Shown piece by piece: positions 1 to 7,873 of a DNA stretch of 14,027 bases. Every line of letters begins with the position of its first letter. The stretch's first letter is position 1. A program made the position numbers and the translations under genes. Origin of the DNA: an uncultured cyanobacterium (GTDB taxonomy: Bacteria > Cyanobacteriota > Cyanobacteriia > Pseudanabaenales > Pseudanabaenaceae); contig CAIJEA010000429.1 in the NCBI GenBank assembly GCA_903819605.1, forward strand, positions 1 through 14,027, in the 5' to 3' direction. The notes under the pieces are model-generated. The model searched no databases. It was not told where the DNA came from and saw nothing but the letters and a program-made list of their open reading frames with translations.

Positions 1-387
1 ATTGAAAAATTAAATCGGGCTGATAATCTTGCCGTTGGCGCAGACAGGCAACTCAAAGATTTGGCGCTTAACTACGGCTACAAGCTTAGTTACGAACGCC
101 GTAAGCAGATCGAAGGATCGATTAAAAAGTTGAGAGATGCGATCGCCAAAGAAGATGATGCCTTAATAGATCGCGCTCAGTCAGAGTTGCAAGAAGCTCT
201 CTATGCATTGTCGAGTGAACTCTATGCTGAAGATGAATATTACGAAGATGATGACGACGACCTATTTGGCGGCATCCTCGAAAGTATTGGCAGTTTCGCT
301 AGTCGCAACAAGAGAGGCAAGGACGAAGACGATCGCCGTCGTCCCAACACCAGAGTTTCCTACGATGACGATGACGACTGGATGTAA
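1..387 (+). CDS. dnaK: DnaK (Hsp70) chaperone, C-terminal fragment
   Basis: This is the 3' end of an Hsp70 gene whose start lies before the window; the frame is open from base 1. The visible 128 residues begin IEKLNRADNLAVGADRQLKD, the helical lid that follows the substrate-binding domain in DnaK. They run through an amphipathic charged helix (YERRKQIEGSIKKLRDAI) and end in a disordered acidic tail rich in Asp, closing DDDDDWM. Hsp70 proteins use ATP to bind and release unfolded client peptides together with DnaJ and GrpE. Cyanobacteria carry several DnaK paralogues with divergent, often acidic, C-terminal extensions. Which paralogue this is cannot be decided without the ATPase domain. The tail is followed within about 10 bases by a strong terminator, so this is the last gene of its transcript. 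The call rests on recognising the lid and tail only. Confidence 0.72.
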   Translation: MEKLNRADNLAVGADRQLKDLALNYGYKLSYERRKQIEGSIKKLRDAIAKEDDALIDRAQSELQEALYALSSELYAEDEYYEDDDDDLFGGILESIGSFASRNKRGKDEDDRRRPNTRVSYDDDDDWM

Positions 388-397
388 AAAATCAGAC

Positions 398-438
398 AAA
401 AGATAAAAGGCGGCGCAATGCGCCGCCTTTTATCTTTT
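398..438 (+). terminator. Strong intrinsic terminator of dnaK
   Basis: There is a perfect 18-bp inverted repeat, 398-415 against 421-438, closed by the five-base loop caatg. Its core is GGCGGCG/CGCCGCC and its outer arms are AAAAGAT/ATCTTTT, with T-runs on the 3' side. The stem starts 10 bases after the dnaK stop codon. The A/T-rich outer arms make it a plausible bidirectional terminator, although no convergent gene is seen here. Confidence 0.9.
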
Positions 439-467
439 TGCTATGTGTGGTTTAAGCATCTTAGCGA

Positions 468-495
468 TTGTAGTAAGTTAAGAGAAAGTGATAAT
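468..495 (+). promoter_or_regulatory. Possible sigma-70 promoter for the transporter-kinase gene
   Basis: TTGTAG (468-473) and GATAAT (490-495), the latter preceded by T to give TGATAAT, are separated by 16 bases. This is close to the -35/-10 spacing of a housekeeping promoter. It would start RNA near 502 and leave a leader of about 85 bases before the ATG at 588. A 7-bp inverted repeat (TTAAGAG at 478-484, CTCTTAA at 504-510) straddles the -10 element, and two copies of AGAATCTAG (522-530, 535-543) lie in the leader. These are possible regulator sites but are unproven. Confidence 0.35.
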
Positions 496-587
496 AGTAC
501 ATACTCTTAACTCATCTGATGAGAATCTAGGATCAGAATCTAGAAAACCTGCGATCGCCATATATTCATAATGATTAGATCATCTCT

Positions 588-3521
588 ATGACTGATTTTG
601 TAACTCCAAGACCAACAACCCCAATCGCTGACCTCTCAGCGATCGCCTCACAAAAATCACGGTTACAATTACCGCGCAACCTTAGCACCTTTGAGACATG
701 GGGATTTGGCTCCACAGGACTTTTACTGTGGTTTGGCGTAGCACCATCTATGCATATTGAACTAGGCGCAAAAGCAATTTGGGTTTGGATTCCTAGCGCG
801 ATCGCTGCCGTATTGCTCAATTTACAAGTCAAGAGATTGGGAATGCAATGGCAAGATATCTCAGGCGGCACACCTAACTATGCGGCACGATTGCTCAAAG
901 AGCATCCATTCATCGCCCGCTATGGGGCGATTGGCTACTGGCTGGGATGGGTATCAGTGCCAGCAATTAACGCAATTATTCTGGCTGATTTGATCAAATC
1001 AATCTTATTGGATTTTAAACTGGAAAGCCCTGATGGATTTTTACGGGTTGCTTTTATAATATTGCCTTACATCGTTGCCTTTAGTGGAACGCGATCGCTA
1101 GCAATTTTTCAAGCATTCTTTATTGTGCCTGCGGTAAGTTTACTAATTGCTTTTTGTGTTGGTGGACTAAGTTGGCTAACTTTTGCCCCAAATAGTCCAG
1201 GAATCTTGCCAGCATCAGGGGTTGACGCACCATCATTTGTACTATGGGCAAAGTGGTTTTTTGTTGCGGTCTATGCAGTCTATGGGTGCGAAACTGCTTC
1301 ATCGTTTGTTGCAGAGAGTCGTCGTCCCGATCTAACGTTGAAATGTTTAAAATTCATGGCGATTCTGATTCCCGTCGTTTATGTCGGCGGCTCTTGGATT
1401 TTAGCAAGACTTTCAACCGATCCTCAAGCTGGAGAAAATACATTTTTACACCTATTAACGGCTGCCAAACCTTTTTGGGGTAGTTCTGCCTCTGCATTAA
1501 TTACTTTTTTAGTTGCCGCAGGATGTTTGCTAAGTTCAGCAACTGCCGTATCCAATTCGCCGAGAGTACTCTATCAACTGGGTTTAGATCGGCATCTCTC
1601 ACCCTTATTTACTTTATTTACTAACCGAAATGTGATTGGTCATGGCTTAGTCGCAACTTTAATTATGAGTTTGCTCTGTCTATTATGGGGAGATGTCTCG
1701 CGGGTAGTGATGATCACAGGAACAGGTTATCTAGCGAGCATGATGGCGGTACATTTAGGAATTTGGCTAAATCGCGATCGCGCCGAGGCTCTATATCCCT
1801 ATTGGGCACTCTTGTTTTTAGCGATCGAGTGCGTGGTGCTAGTTGTAGGGGGTATAGCTTGGAGCTGGCTAGATTTACTCATTGGCTTAATCTTGCCGAT
1901 TTTTTTACTCGGTATAGATGCTCTAACCCGAAGATTGCCCTTCTCCATTTTTCAGGTGCAATGGTGGAAAAAGTTTTATCGACGCAATACTTCGAGCAAA
2001 TCTTTCGATTTTATGATCGTCCAAACTATCACAATTATTATTTTGGTATGTGGTAGTACAGGACTTGGTTGGTTAGCCCATAAATTTCTAGAACAGCAAT
2101 TTGAACATGAAGACAAAAATCTCAACGATCCATTTCTACTTTTATTGATAGTTGTAGCATTCATTGGCATTGCGATCGCCTGTTGGACTAGCTTACCGCA
2201 GGTTCTCGAAATGGGAGAGGCAAAACAAAAATCCGAACATTTATTTACTGCTGCCTTAGATGCAATGTTGATCGTCAACAATAAAGGAGAAATTTGCCAA
2301 GTAAACCCTGCGGCGGAATCGTTATTTGAGCTTGATGCCAAGGAACTAATCGGGAGTCAACTTAGCGACTTGATTTATGGAATTGATTACGATCCTGCAC
2401 TATGGGATGGGATCAGCGAAAGAACTTTGAAAAATATTTATCACTATAATACTGAGACAAAAATATCTTGTGTAGTTGAAATTGCTGTATCAGAATATTT
2501 CAATCAATCCGACTTCGTACAGGAGTATATTGCCATTTTGCGTAATGTTTCAGATCGCAAATATGCTGAAATCAGAATCCAAAAGAGTTTGAAGGAGCAG
2601 CAACAGCTAACTGAACGAGCAACTGAGCAAGCAAAAGAATTAGAAACCGTACTCCAAAATCTGCAAAATACCCAGTCTCAGTTAATTCAAACTGAAAAAA
2701 TGTCGAGTTTAGGACAGTTAGTTGCGGGCGTAGCCCATGAGATTAATAATCCAGTCAACTTTATCTACGGCAATCTCAAACATTCTGTAACCTATAGCCA
2801 AGACTTATTGGAATTAGTAGATCGCTACCAAGCATGGGAAAAAAGTCAAGCAAACCCTCCTAACCCTGAAATCCAATCCTTTATCGAAGATATCGATCTA
2901 GAGTTTTTACGTGAGGACTTACCTAAGGTTCTCCATTCGATGAAATTAGGGGCAGAGCGGATTCGTCAAATTGTACTGACGTTAAGGAACTTTTCACGCC
3001 TTGATGAGGCGGATATGAAGCCGATAGATATTCATGAAGGTATTGACAGCACCTTACTTCTCTTACAAAACCGAATTAAGAACAACCCCGATCATCAAGA
3101 GATTCAGGTCATTAAAAACTATGGTGAACTTCCGCTTGTAGACTGTTTTGCTGGACAGCTTAATCAGGTGTTTATGAACATACTCAGCAACGCGATCGAT
3201 GCTTTGCTAACAATAGAAAAAGAAGGAGCATTCTCAGGTGATGTCAGCCCAAGCATCACAATCTCCACTCAAAAAGTCAATACGGACTTTGTGCAGATTA
3301 GCTTTAAGGACAATGGACATGGCATCTCTGAATCCATTAAAGAAAAGATTTTCAATCCCTTTTTTACTACTAAACCAGTTGGAGAAGGAACAGGACTAGG
3401 ACTCTCAATCAGCTATCAAATCATTGTTGATAAGCATGGCGGCAAAATTCAATGTCTATCTGAAGAGGGAAAAGGAACCGAGTTTTTAATCGAAATTCCG
3501 TTGGCAAGACCTGAAAGCTAG
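588..3521 (+). CDS. APC-type permease fused to PAS/histidine kinase (membrane sensor kinase)
   Basis: This 977-aa protein has two halves. Residues about 30-545 form a polytopic membrane domain of roughly 12 helices. Its opening ([19 protein letters not shown]) and general pattern resemble amino-acid/polyamine/organocation or nucleobase permeases. A PAS domain follows (about 549-660), then a coiled coil (about 665-705) and a histidine kinase core. The H-box is VAHEINNP with phospho-acceptor His717, the N-box is SNAIDAL with Asn868, the G1 box is DNGHGI with Asp908, and the G2 box is GTGLGLS from Gly934. The long insert between H- and N-boxes (about residues 735-790) is common in cyanobacterial kinases. 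All kinase motifs are intact, so autophosphorylation is likely. By analogy with CbrA, where a solute-symporter domain is joined to a kinase, the permease half may sense or carry the ligand; that is inference. No response regulator is adjacent. The ATG at 588 is the first plausible start after the terminator. Confidence 0.88.
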   Translation: MTDFVTPRPTTPIADLSAIASQKSRLQLPRNLSTFETWGFGSTGLLLWFGVAPSMHIELGAKAIWVWIPSAIAAVLLNLQVKRLGMQWQDISGGTPNYAARLLKEHPFIARYGAIGYWLGWVSVPAINAIILADLIKSILLDFKLESPDGFLRVAFIILPYIVAFSGTRSLAIFQAFFIVPAVSLLIAFCVGGLSWLTFAPNSPGILPASGVDAPSFVLWAKWFFVAVYAVYGCETASSFVAESRRPDLTLKCLKFMAILIPVVYVGGSWILARLSTDPQAGENTFLHLLTAAKPFWGSSASALITFLVAAGCLLSSATAVSNSPRVLYQLGLDRHLSPLFTLFTNRNVIGHGLVATLIMSLLCLLWGDVSRVVMITGTGYLASMMAVHLGIWLNRDRAEALYPYWALLFLAIECVVLVVGGIAWSWLDLLIGLILPIFLLGIDALTRRLPFSIFQVQWWKKFYRRNTSSKSFDFMIVQTITIIILVCGSTGLGWLAHKFLEQQFEHEDKNLNDPFLLLLIVVAFIGIAIACWTSLPQVLEMGEAKQKSEHLFTAALDAMLIVNNKGEICQVNPAAESLFELDAKELIGSQLSDLIYGIDYDPALWDGISERTLKNIYHYNTETKISCVVEIAVSEYFNQSDFVQEYIAILRNVSDRKYAEIRIQKSLKEQQQLTERATEQAKELETVLQNLQNTQSQLIQTEKMSSLGQLVAGVAHEINNPVNFIYGNLKHSVTYSQDLLELVDRYQAWEKSQANPPNPEIQSFIEDIDLEFLREDLPKVLHSMKLGAERIRQIVLTLRNFSRLDEADMKPIDIHEGIDSTLLLLQNRIKNNPDHQEIQVIKNYGELPLVDCFAGQLNQVFMNILSNAIDALLTIEKEGAFSGDVSPSITISTQKVNTDFVQISFKDNGHGISESIKEKIFNPFFTTKPVGEGTGLGLSISYQIIVDKHGGKIQCLSEEGKGTEFLIEIPLARPES

Positions 3522-3543
3522 AAAGTATCACAAGTCAATAGCT

Positions 3544-3756
3544 ATGCAGTGCTTTGCATTGCATAATTGCAAAATGGCTTTCAAGTGGCAGATTTTCCAT
3601 ACAATCCCACCTATTACGATAGACCAAGAAACATACGATCGCATTTTTAAACCGCTTGAGAGGACTTATCAGGGTGGTTCGTATATCGAGTTACCAATCC
3701 CTCAAGATTTATTTCCTACTTTAAACCAGTTCCCTAGAGTGTTAAAGAGAGAATAG
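3544..3756 (+). CDS. Small protein of unknown function (70 aa)
   Basis: I do not recognise this protein. Its start is 22 bases after the kinase stop and its stop (TAG 3754-3756) lies 3 bases before the ATG of the next reading frame, so the two look translationally coupled. The N-terminus is uncertain: a second ATG at 3574 (MAFKWQIFHTIPP) gives 60 aa and drops a cysteine-rich start that looks unlike coding sequence. The body (ITIDQETYDRIFKPLERTY, then IELPIPQDLFPTL) reads like a short soluble alpha/beta segment. No signal peptide or membrane helix is visible. It could be a real small gene, or a 3' remnant of a longer one. Confidence 0.4.
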   Translation: MQCFALHNCKMAFKWQIFHTIPPITIDQETYDRIFKPLERTYQGGSYIELPIPQDLFPTLNQFPRVLKRE

Positions 3757-3759
3757 CTA

Positions 3760-4080
3760 ATGAATAGTCAACTTTGGAGTCAAGTCAAAACTAAGTATTA
3801 GCTTGGGAAGTTAATTTACGGAAAAGTGGAATTTCATGCACCTTTTGGAGTGTTTATCGATATTGGGGATGAGAATGTAAAGGGAATTATCCAGATTCCA
3901 GATTTTTTGGATAGTGGTGCAATGACTCCAGAAATGTATCCTGAGATTGGTTCACTTGTTGGATCGGTTGTGGTTGGCTATACTGAAGACGATCGCAATC
4001 AAGTTTGGTTAAGTGTTAAGCCAAGCGTGTTGCAAAAGTCTTTGGTTAAGCTGAGAGTACCAGTTGCTAGTCAAACCTAG
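3760..4080 (+). pseudogene. S1 RNA-binding domain protein interrupted by an in-frame TAG
   Basis: From ATG 3760 the frame reads MNSQLWSQVKTKY, then TAG (3799-3801), then continues without a break as LGKLIYGKVEFHAPFGVFID to the stop at 4080. Apart from the stop, it matches the short single-domain S1 proteins of bacteria. The S1 core (GKV..HAPFGVFIDIGD) is followed by the IPDFLDSGAMTPEMYP segment and the NQVWLSVKPS ending. A stop where most relatives would have an ordinary residue, probably CAG to TAG, explains the pattern. An internal GTG at 3826 could restart translation, but that start removes the first S1 strand. I therefore call it broken rather than a short gene. S1 domains bind RNA; the role of this small family is unknown. 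Confidence 0.65.
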
Positions 4081-4102
4081 ATAAATAGAGATTTTTGAAA
4101 AA

Positions 4103-4759
4103 ATGAAACTTTTTACTGTTGGTCATTCAAATCACAGCATCAAGACTTTTATTGAGCTTTTACAAAAGCATGAGATTACGGCTTTAGCTGATGTGCGATC
4201 GCGTCCCTATAGTCGTTATTTGCCGCACTTTTGTCAATCGCCGTTAAAGGATCATTTAGAGGCTGACAGAATTCGTTATATATTTTTAGGTCAAGAGCTA
4301 GGCGCAAGACCTGAAGACCAGAGTTGCTATGTTGAGGGCAAAGCTCTGTACGAGAGAATTGCGACGACTGACTTATTCACAGAAGGGATCAGAAGAATAT
4401 TAAAAGGTGTGAAAAGTCGGCATAGAATCGCGTTGATGTGTGCTGAGAAAGACGCTCTAACTTGCCATCGGGCAATTTTAGTCTGTAAAAATCTCAAGGA
4501 ATATGATCTAGATATCCAGCATATTAAAAGTAATGGTGATTTAGAGTCTCATGAAGAATTAGAAGATAGGATGTTGGCTAAGCATGGATTTAAGCAATTT
4601 GTAGAACAAACAGCAGCTAGTCAACTTTCACTGTTTGATTCTTTGTCCCCTTTACAAGAAACTAACAAGTTAGATCGTGAAGATTGTCTGATGGAAGCCT
4701 ATAAGAAGCAGGGTAATGAAATCGCTTATGTAGAAACAAAAGGAGAAGTTTATGCTTAG
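4103..4759 (+). CDS. DUF488 family protein
   Basis: This 218-aa soluble protein belongs to DUF488. It shows the family marks in order: FTVGHSNHS (residues 4-12), the ADVRSRPYSRY strand-loop with Asp30 and Arg32/Arg34, and the C-terminal MCAEKDALTCHR motif, with Cys113, Glu115, Cys121, His122 and Arg123. The family's biochemistry is not established; the conserved Cys, Asp and Arg residues suggest an active or nucleotide-binding site (inference). The last ~60 residues (QLSLFDSLSPLQ onwards) extend past the core as a charged tail. ATG 4103 is 22 bases after the S1 frame, and the stop overlaps the next gene by 8 bases, so the genes form an operon. One HIP1 octamer (4196-4203) lies inside. Confidence 0.85.
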   Translation: MKLFTVGHSNHSIKTFIELLQKHEITALADVRSRPYSRYLPHFCQSPLKDHLEADRIRYIFLGQELGARPEDQSCYVEGKALYERIATTDLFTEGIRRILKGVKSRHRIALMCAEKDALTCHRAILVCKNLKEYDLDIQHIKSNGDLESHEELEDRMLAKHGFKQFVEQTAASQLSLFDSLSPLQETNKLDREDCLMEAYKKQGNEIAYVETKGEVYA

Positions 4760-5201
4760 TCAGTCAGTCCAATTATTTACAATGGGCTTTACTCAAAAAA
4801 GTGCCGAACAATTTTTTGATGCCTTAATAAAGTCTAGTGTAAAAACAGTTATAGATACAAGGCTAAACAATATCTCTCAGTTAGCAGGCTTTACCAAGAA
4901 AAACGATTTAAGGTATTTTCTTAAACAATTTGGGGGGATTGATTATGTGCATATTCTCGATTTAGCCCCAACTAAAGATATTTTGGACGATTACAAAAAA
5001 AATAAAGGCGATTGGGGAATATATGAGCAAAAATTTTTAAAACTTATCTCAGAGCGTCAGATTGAGAAAAAAGTTACACCCGAATTACTCAATCATGGAT
5101 GTTTGCTCTGTAGTGAAGCAAAGCCCCATAACTGTCATCGCCGCCTTGTGGCTGAATATCTAAGTAGAAAATGGGAGAATATTGAGGTATGTCATCTGTA
5201 A
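4752..5201 (+). CDS. Second DUF488 family protein (divergent paralogue)
   Basis: This 149-aa protein is a shorter, diverged relative of its upstream neighbour. It keeps LFTMGFTQKSAEQF in place of the TVGHSNHS strand, VIDTRLNN (Asp35, Arg37) in place of ADVRSRP, and CSEAKPHNCHRR (Cys120, Glu122, Cys128, His129, Arg130) at the C-terminus. The putative active-site residues are therefore retained although overall similarity is low, which suggests an old duplication with specialisation rather than a recent copy. It overlaps the upstream DUF488 gene by 8 bases and the downstream gene by 13 bases, indicating translational coupling. The two DUF488 proteins may act as a heteromeric pair (inference). 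Confidence 0.8.
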   Translation: MLSQSVQLFTMGFTQKSAEQFFDALIKSSVKTVIDTRLNNISQLAGFTKKNDLRYFLKQFGGIDYVHILDLAPTKDILDDYKKNKGDWGIYEQKFLKLISERQIEKKVTPELLNHGCLLCSEAKPHNCHRRLVAEYLSRKWENIEVCHL

Positions 5202-5515
5202 AAAGAATCATTTGTCTTGCTAATTCATGGAAACTAAAAGAGCGCTGCATAGCAGGTATTGACATTGATACTGGTAAATGGGTTAGACCAATATGTGATT
5301 CCCTTTATCCTGAAGATGGCAGAGTTCCTGAGTCAGTAAGACTTATCAACGGCAGAGAACCACAGTTACTAGATATTTTAGAAATCCCTTTGGCTGATAT
5401 TGGTAATAACTTTGGATTTGAGAGTGAAAATCTATCAGTCTTAAAAGGAAATTGGCGCTTGATAGGGAGAACTTTACCCTATGAGTTAAATAAATTTTGC
5501 AGTGACACTCAGTAG
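5189..5515 (+). pseudogene. Dual-OB-domain-like protein, 3'-truncated by an insertion element
   Basis: The 108-aa frame opens MSSVKRIICLANSWKLKERC, then IDTGKWVRPICD and LLDILEIPL. This is the pattern I associate with the first half of the dual-OB-containing (DuOB) family, small proteins with two predicted oligonucleotide-binding folds. It ends abruptly at ELNKFCSDTQ, and transposase remains begin within about 35 bases, so the second half has probably been lost to an insertion. It starts inside the preceding DUF488 gene (13-base overlap), placing it in the same translationally coupled operon. The family name is from memory and moderately sure; the truncation is inferred from length and from what follows. 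Confidence 0.55.
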
Positions 5516-5547
5516 ACTTCATCGGAAATAAAGAGGAGATAAGCGCT

Positions 5548-5986
5548 AAGCCTATTTCCCCATTGAGATGGTCAAGTTAAGCAACCTTCCCATGTCTCAT
5601 GGTAATCCTGAAATTGTGTAATCCACAAGAAGTTTCCATCACAATGTCCTCTACAGAAATTGGCAACTGAAATTGGTATTGAAATTAGAGTAGCTCATTA
5701 TCCTCCCTATACATCGAAATTTAGCTCCATTGAGCATCGTTTATTTCCTCGTGTGACCAGAGCTTGTCAGGGAGCTATTTTTACCAGTATTGAGTTAGTA
5801 AAATCCCTCATTGAAAAAACTTCTACCAAAACTGGCTTGAGTGTAGTTGTCAATCTTATGGATAAGGTCTATGCCAAAGGTAGAGAAGTCGCTGATGGTT
5901 TCAAGGAAAATCTACCTATCATTTTTGATGAATATCTTCCTAAATGGAGTTATAGAGCTATTCCTCAAAATAACTGCAATGCATAA
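5548..5986 (+). pseudogene. ISAzo13-type (Rhodopirellula DDE) transposase remnant
   Basis: The open part (about 5651-5986) encodes LQKLATEIGIEIRVAHYPPY, IEHRLFPRVTRACQG, then FKENLPIIFDEYLPKWSYRA. This is the C-terminal end of ISAzo13-family transposases and includes the catalytic-region Glu of the IEHRLF motif. Upstream, KPISPLRWSS (5548-5577) matches the family's middle DPxSPLRWTxKS motif but meets a stop. HKKFPSQC (5624-5647) resembles the following HKVS segment in a shifted frame. The two pieces are joined without the intervening catalytic Asp region, so the gene has an internal deletion plus frameshifts and cannot be active. A weak inverted match (about 5520-5533 against 5990-6003, 9 of 14) could be decayed terminal repeats. 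It sits where the dual-OB gene is cut. Confidence 0.75.
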
Positions 5987-6033
5987 GTTATTTATTTTTC
6001 ATCCCTAAAAACTCATCAGATCTACAAACATTA

Positions 6034-7533
6034 CTAAAAACGTTCCATTAGCTTATATTTAGCGTCTTGGCTAGGCTTAGCCCCTTCACCACAGGTGCGC
6101 GGAGTTGGCAAAATCTTGGTCGGATTCGCAATTCCTTGCGGATCGAAAACATCACGCACCCATCGCATTGTCTCCAAATCTGATTCGCTAAACATCTCAG
6201 GCATATAGCACTTCTTATCTGCACCAATGCCATGCTCACCCGAAATGCTGCCACCAACCTGCACGCAGAGCTTAAGAATGTCGCCGCCTAATTCCTCTAC
6301 TGTTTCTAGAGCGCCAGCCTCCGCATTGTTATACAAAATCAAAGGATGCAGATTCCCATCACCAGCGTGGAAAACATTAGCGACATAATAGCCATATTTC
6401 TCGCTGAGCTTGGCAATCTCTTGCAATACATAGGTAAGCTTAGTTCTCGGAATTACGCCATCCTGCACATAGTAATCAGGACTGAGCCGTCCCATTGCTG
6501 CAAAGGCAGCCTTTCTTCCTTTCCAAAGTCTGAGACGTTGTTCGGGATCGATCGCTGTGGTCACATTTCGCGCACCGTTCTTATAACAAATCTCTTCGAT
6601 TCGCTTAGCACTTTCGGTAACTTCTATCTCTAATCCATCAATTTCAATAATCAAGATCGCCGCCGCATCACGAGGATAGCAATTCGTCGCCACGGTATCT
6701 TCTACCGCATTGATACTCATGTTATCCATAATTTCCATTCCGCCAGGAATGATACCAGCGCCGATCACATCAGAGACAGTCGATCCTGCGGCTTCCACCG
6801 TAGTGAAATCAGCCAAAAGAACTTGAATCGATTCCGCAGATTTGAGGATCTTCAGAGTTACTTCCGTTGCAATGCCGAGAGTACCCTCGGAACCAACAAA
6901 AATTCCTGTGAGGTCATACCCAGGCATCTCAGGGATTTTGCCGCCAATATCTTTAATTGAGCCATCGGGTAGGACGATCTTTACGCCAAGGACGTGATTT
7001 GTCGTAACTCCATATTTTAGGCAATGCACACCACCTGAGTTTTCGGCAACATTGCCCCCAATGGAGCAGACGATCTGACTCGAAGGATCGGGAGCATAGT
7101 AGAATCCCGCACCACTGACGGCTTGCGTCACCCAGTTGTTGATTACCCCTGGTTGTACAACTACGCGCTGATTTTCCATGTCAACATGCAAAATCTTTTT
7201 CATGCGTGATGTGACAATCAGTACCGAGTCTGGCAATGGCAATGCTCCGCCCGATAGTCCTGTCCCCGATCCACGGGCAACAAAAGCAACCTTGTAGCGA
7301 TCGCATACTTTCACCACTGCCGATACTTGCTCCGTCGTTAGGGGCAAAACGACGATCGCGGGTTGTTGTTTATAGCTTGTCAGTCCATCGCATTCATAGG
7401 CGAGTAACTCTTCGCGAGTACGGACAACATAGCGATCGCCAACAATGGCAATAAAATCATGGGCGATCGCTTGCCAATCAATAGTTTTTTGCTGAGATGA
7501 AGAAATATTTGAGATGGGGGCGATCGCGGTCAT
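6034..7533 (-). CDS. glcD: FAD-linked glycolate/D-2-hydroxyacid dehydrogenase subunit GlcD
   Basis: This 499-aa protein is a flavoprotein of the GlcD/D-lactate dehydrogenase family. It oxidises glycolate (or D-lactate) to glyoxylate (or pyruvate); in cyanobacteria this glycolate dehydrogenase is part of the photorespiratory salvage of 2-phosphoglycolate. The N-terminal PCMH-type FAD domain carries the pyrophosphate loop RGSGTGLSGG (residues 87-96) and the second FAD segment GGNVAENSGGVHCLKYG (159-175). The C-terminal oxidase cap has FHAGDGNLHP (388-397) and SGEHGIG (431-437), whose histidines lie at the active site in relatives. Length is normal and there is no signal peptide. It converges with the transposase remnant and is read away from clpS. 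No glcE or glcF partner is adjacent, as is usual in cyanobacteria. Exact substrate preference cannot be read from sequence. Confidence 0.92.
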   Translation of the reverse strand: MTAIAPISNISSSQQKTIDWQAIAHDFIAIVGDRYVVRTREELLAYECDGLTSYKQQPAIVVLPLTTEQVSAVVKVCDRYKVAFVARGSGTGLSGGALPLPDSVLIVTSRMKKILHVDMENQRVVVQPGVINNWVTQAVSGAGFYYAPDPSSQIVCSIGGNVAENSGGVHCLKYGVTTNHVLGVKIVLPDGSIKDIGGKIPEMPGYDLTGIFVGSEGTLGIATEVTLKILKSAESIQVLLADFTTVEAAGSTVSDVIGAGIIPGGMEIMDNMSINAVEDTVATNCYPRDAAAILIIEIDGLEIEVTESAKRIEEICYKNGARNVTTAIDPEQRLRLWKGRKAAFAAMGRLSPDYYVQDGVIPRTKLTYVLQEIAKLSEKYGYYVANVFHAGDGNLHPLILYNNAEAGALETVEELGGDILKLCVQVGGSISGEHGIGADKKCYMPEMFSESDLETMRWVRDVFDPQGIANPTKILPTPRTCGEGAKPSQDAKYKLMERF

Positions 7534-7570
7534 ACTTTACGGTCAATGTAACGACTTATAAGATCTTATA

Positions 7571-7609
7571 CTAATTCCCCGAAGTGTCGCCACACTTCAA
7601 GGGAATTAG
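7571..7609. repeat. Interrupted hairpin, likely unit of a dispersed repeat
   Basis: CTAATTCCC (7571-7579) pairs with GGGAATTAG (7601-7609) and GAAGTGT (7581-7587) with ACACTTC (7592-7598), leaving a CGCC loop and a small 1x2 internal loop: 16 bp of stem. There is no T-run after it, so it is not a typical terminator. It lies upstream of the glcD start. Confidence 0.75.
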
Positions 7610-7703
7610 GGTTGCAGCGCAAAGTGCCACAATTCTTTTCTAGGGTTTATCTTACCTAGTCATAGCTATAAAAATTTACAGCGCTTTGCGTTCAAACCCA
7701 AAT

Positions 7704-7754
7704 CAAGAAAAATTTTGAAAGCGTTGCAAAGCAATGCTTTCAAAATTTTTCTTG
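7704..7754. repeat. Long near-perfect hairpin (24-bp stem)
   Basis: Bases 7704-7722 and 7736-7754 are exact reverse complements (19 bp, outer CAAGAAAA, inner TTTTGAAAGC). The inner 13 bases can pair further (GTTGC 7723-7727 with GCAAT 7731-7735, one G-T), leaving an AAA loop. The structure is far longer than needed for a terminator and resembles MITE- or REP-like palindromes of cyanobacteria. Confidence 0.8.
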
Positions 7755-7873
7755 TGGTTAGTTTAATTGGTAATTGCAGCAATTATGGAGAAAGCTACTG
7801 CTAGATAACGACTTTATCGATAACTGGGTTAAATTATTTGAGATAATCACTAAGTAAAGCGTTTGTCGAAACT

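Larger units (their letters stand above)
7534..7873. other. Non-coding stretch between divergent glcD and clpS
   Basis: I see no credible ORF in these 340 bases. They hold two long hairpins (7571-7609 and 7704-7754) and a 7-bp inverted pair CGCAAAG (7618-7624) / CTTTGCG (7684-7690), which together resemble a folded dispersed repeat. A 10-bp palindrome TTATCGATAA sits at 7814-7823, 50 bases before clpS. Promoters for both divergent genes must lie here, but I could not assign one with confidence; GATAAT at 7842-7847 is a possible -10 for clpS without a good -35. Confidence 0.6.

Noticed and set aside
588..871. Long opposite-strand open frames within the kinase, glcD, DUF4157 and phosphatase genes
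   Set aside because: All lie inside well-supported genes, have no family resemblance and show composition expected of antisense shadows.
3826..4080. GTG at 3826 as the true start of a short 84-aa S1 protein
   Set aside because: The coding match clearly extends upstream through the TAG to ATG 3760, and starting at 3826 deletes the first S1 strand.
7814..7823. Palindrome TTATCGATAA upstream of clpS as a regulator site
   Set aside because: A single 10-bp A/T-rich palindrome in an A/T-rich region is easily chance; no second site.
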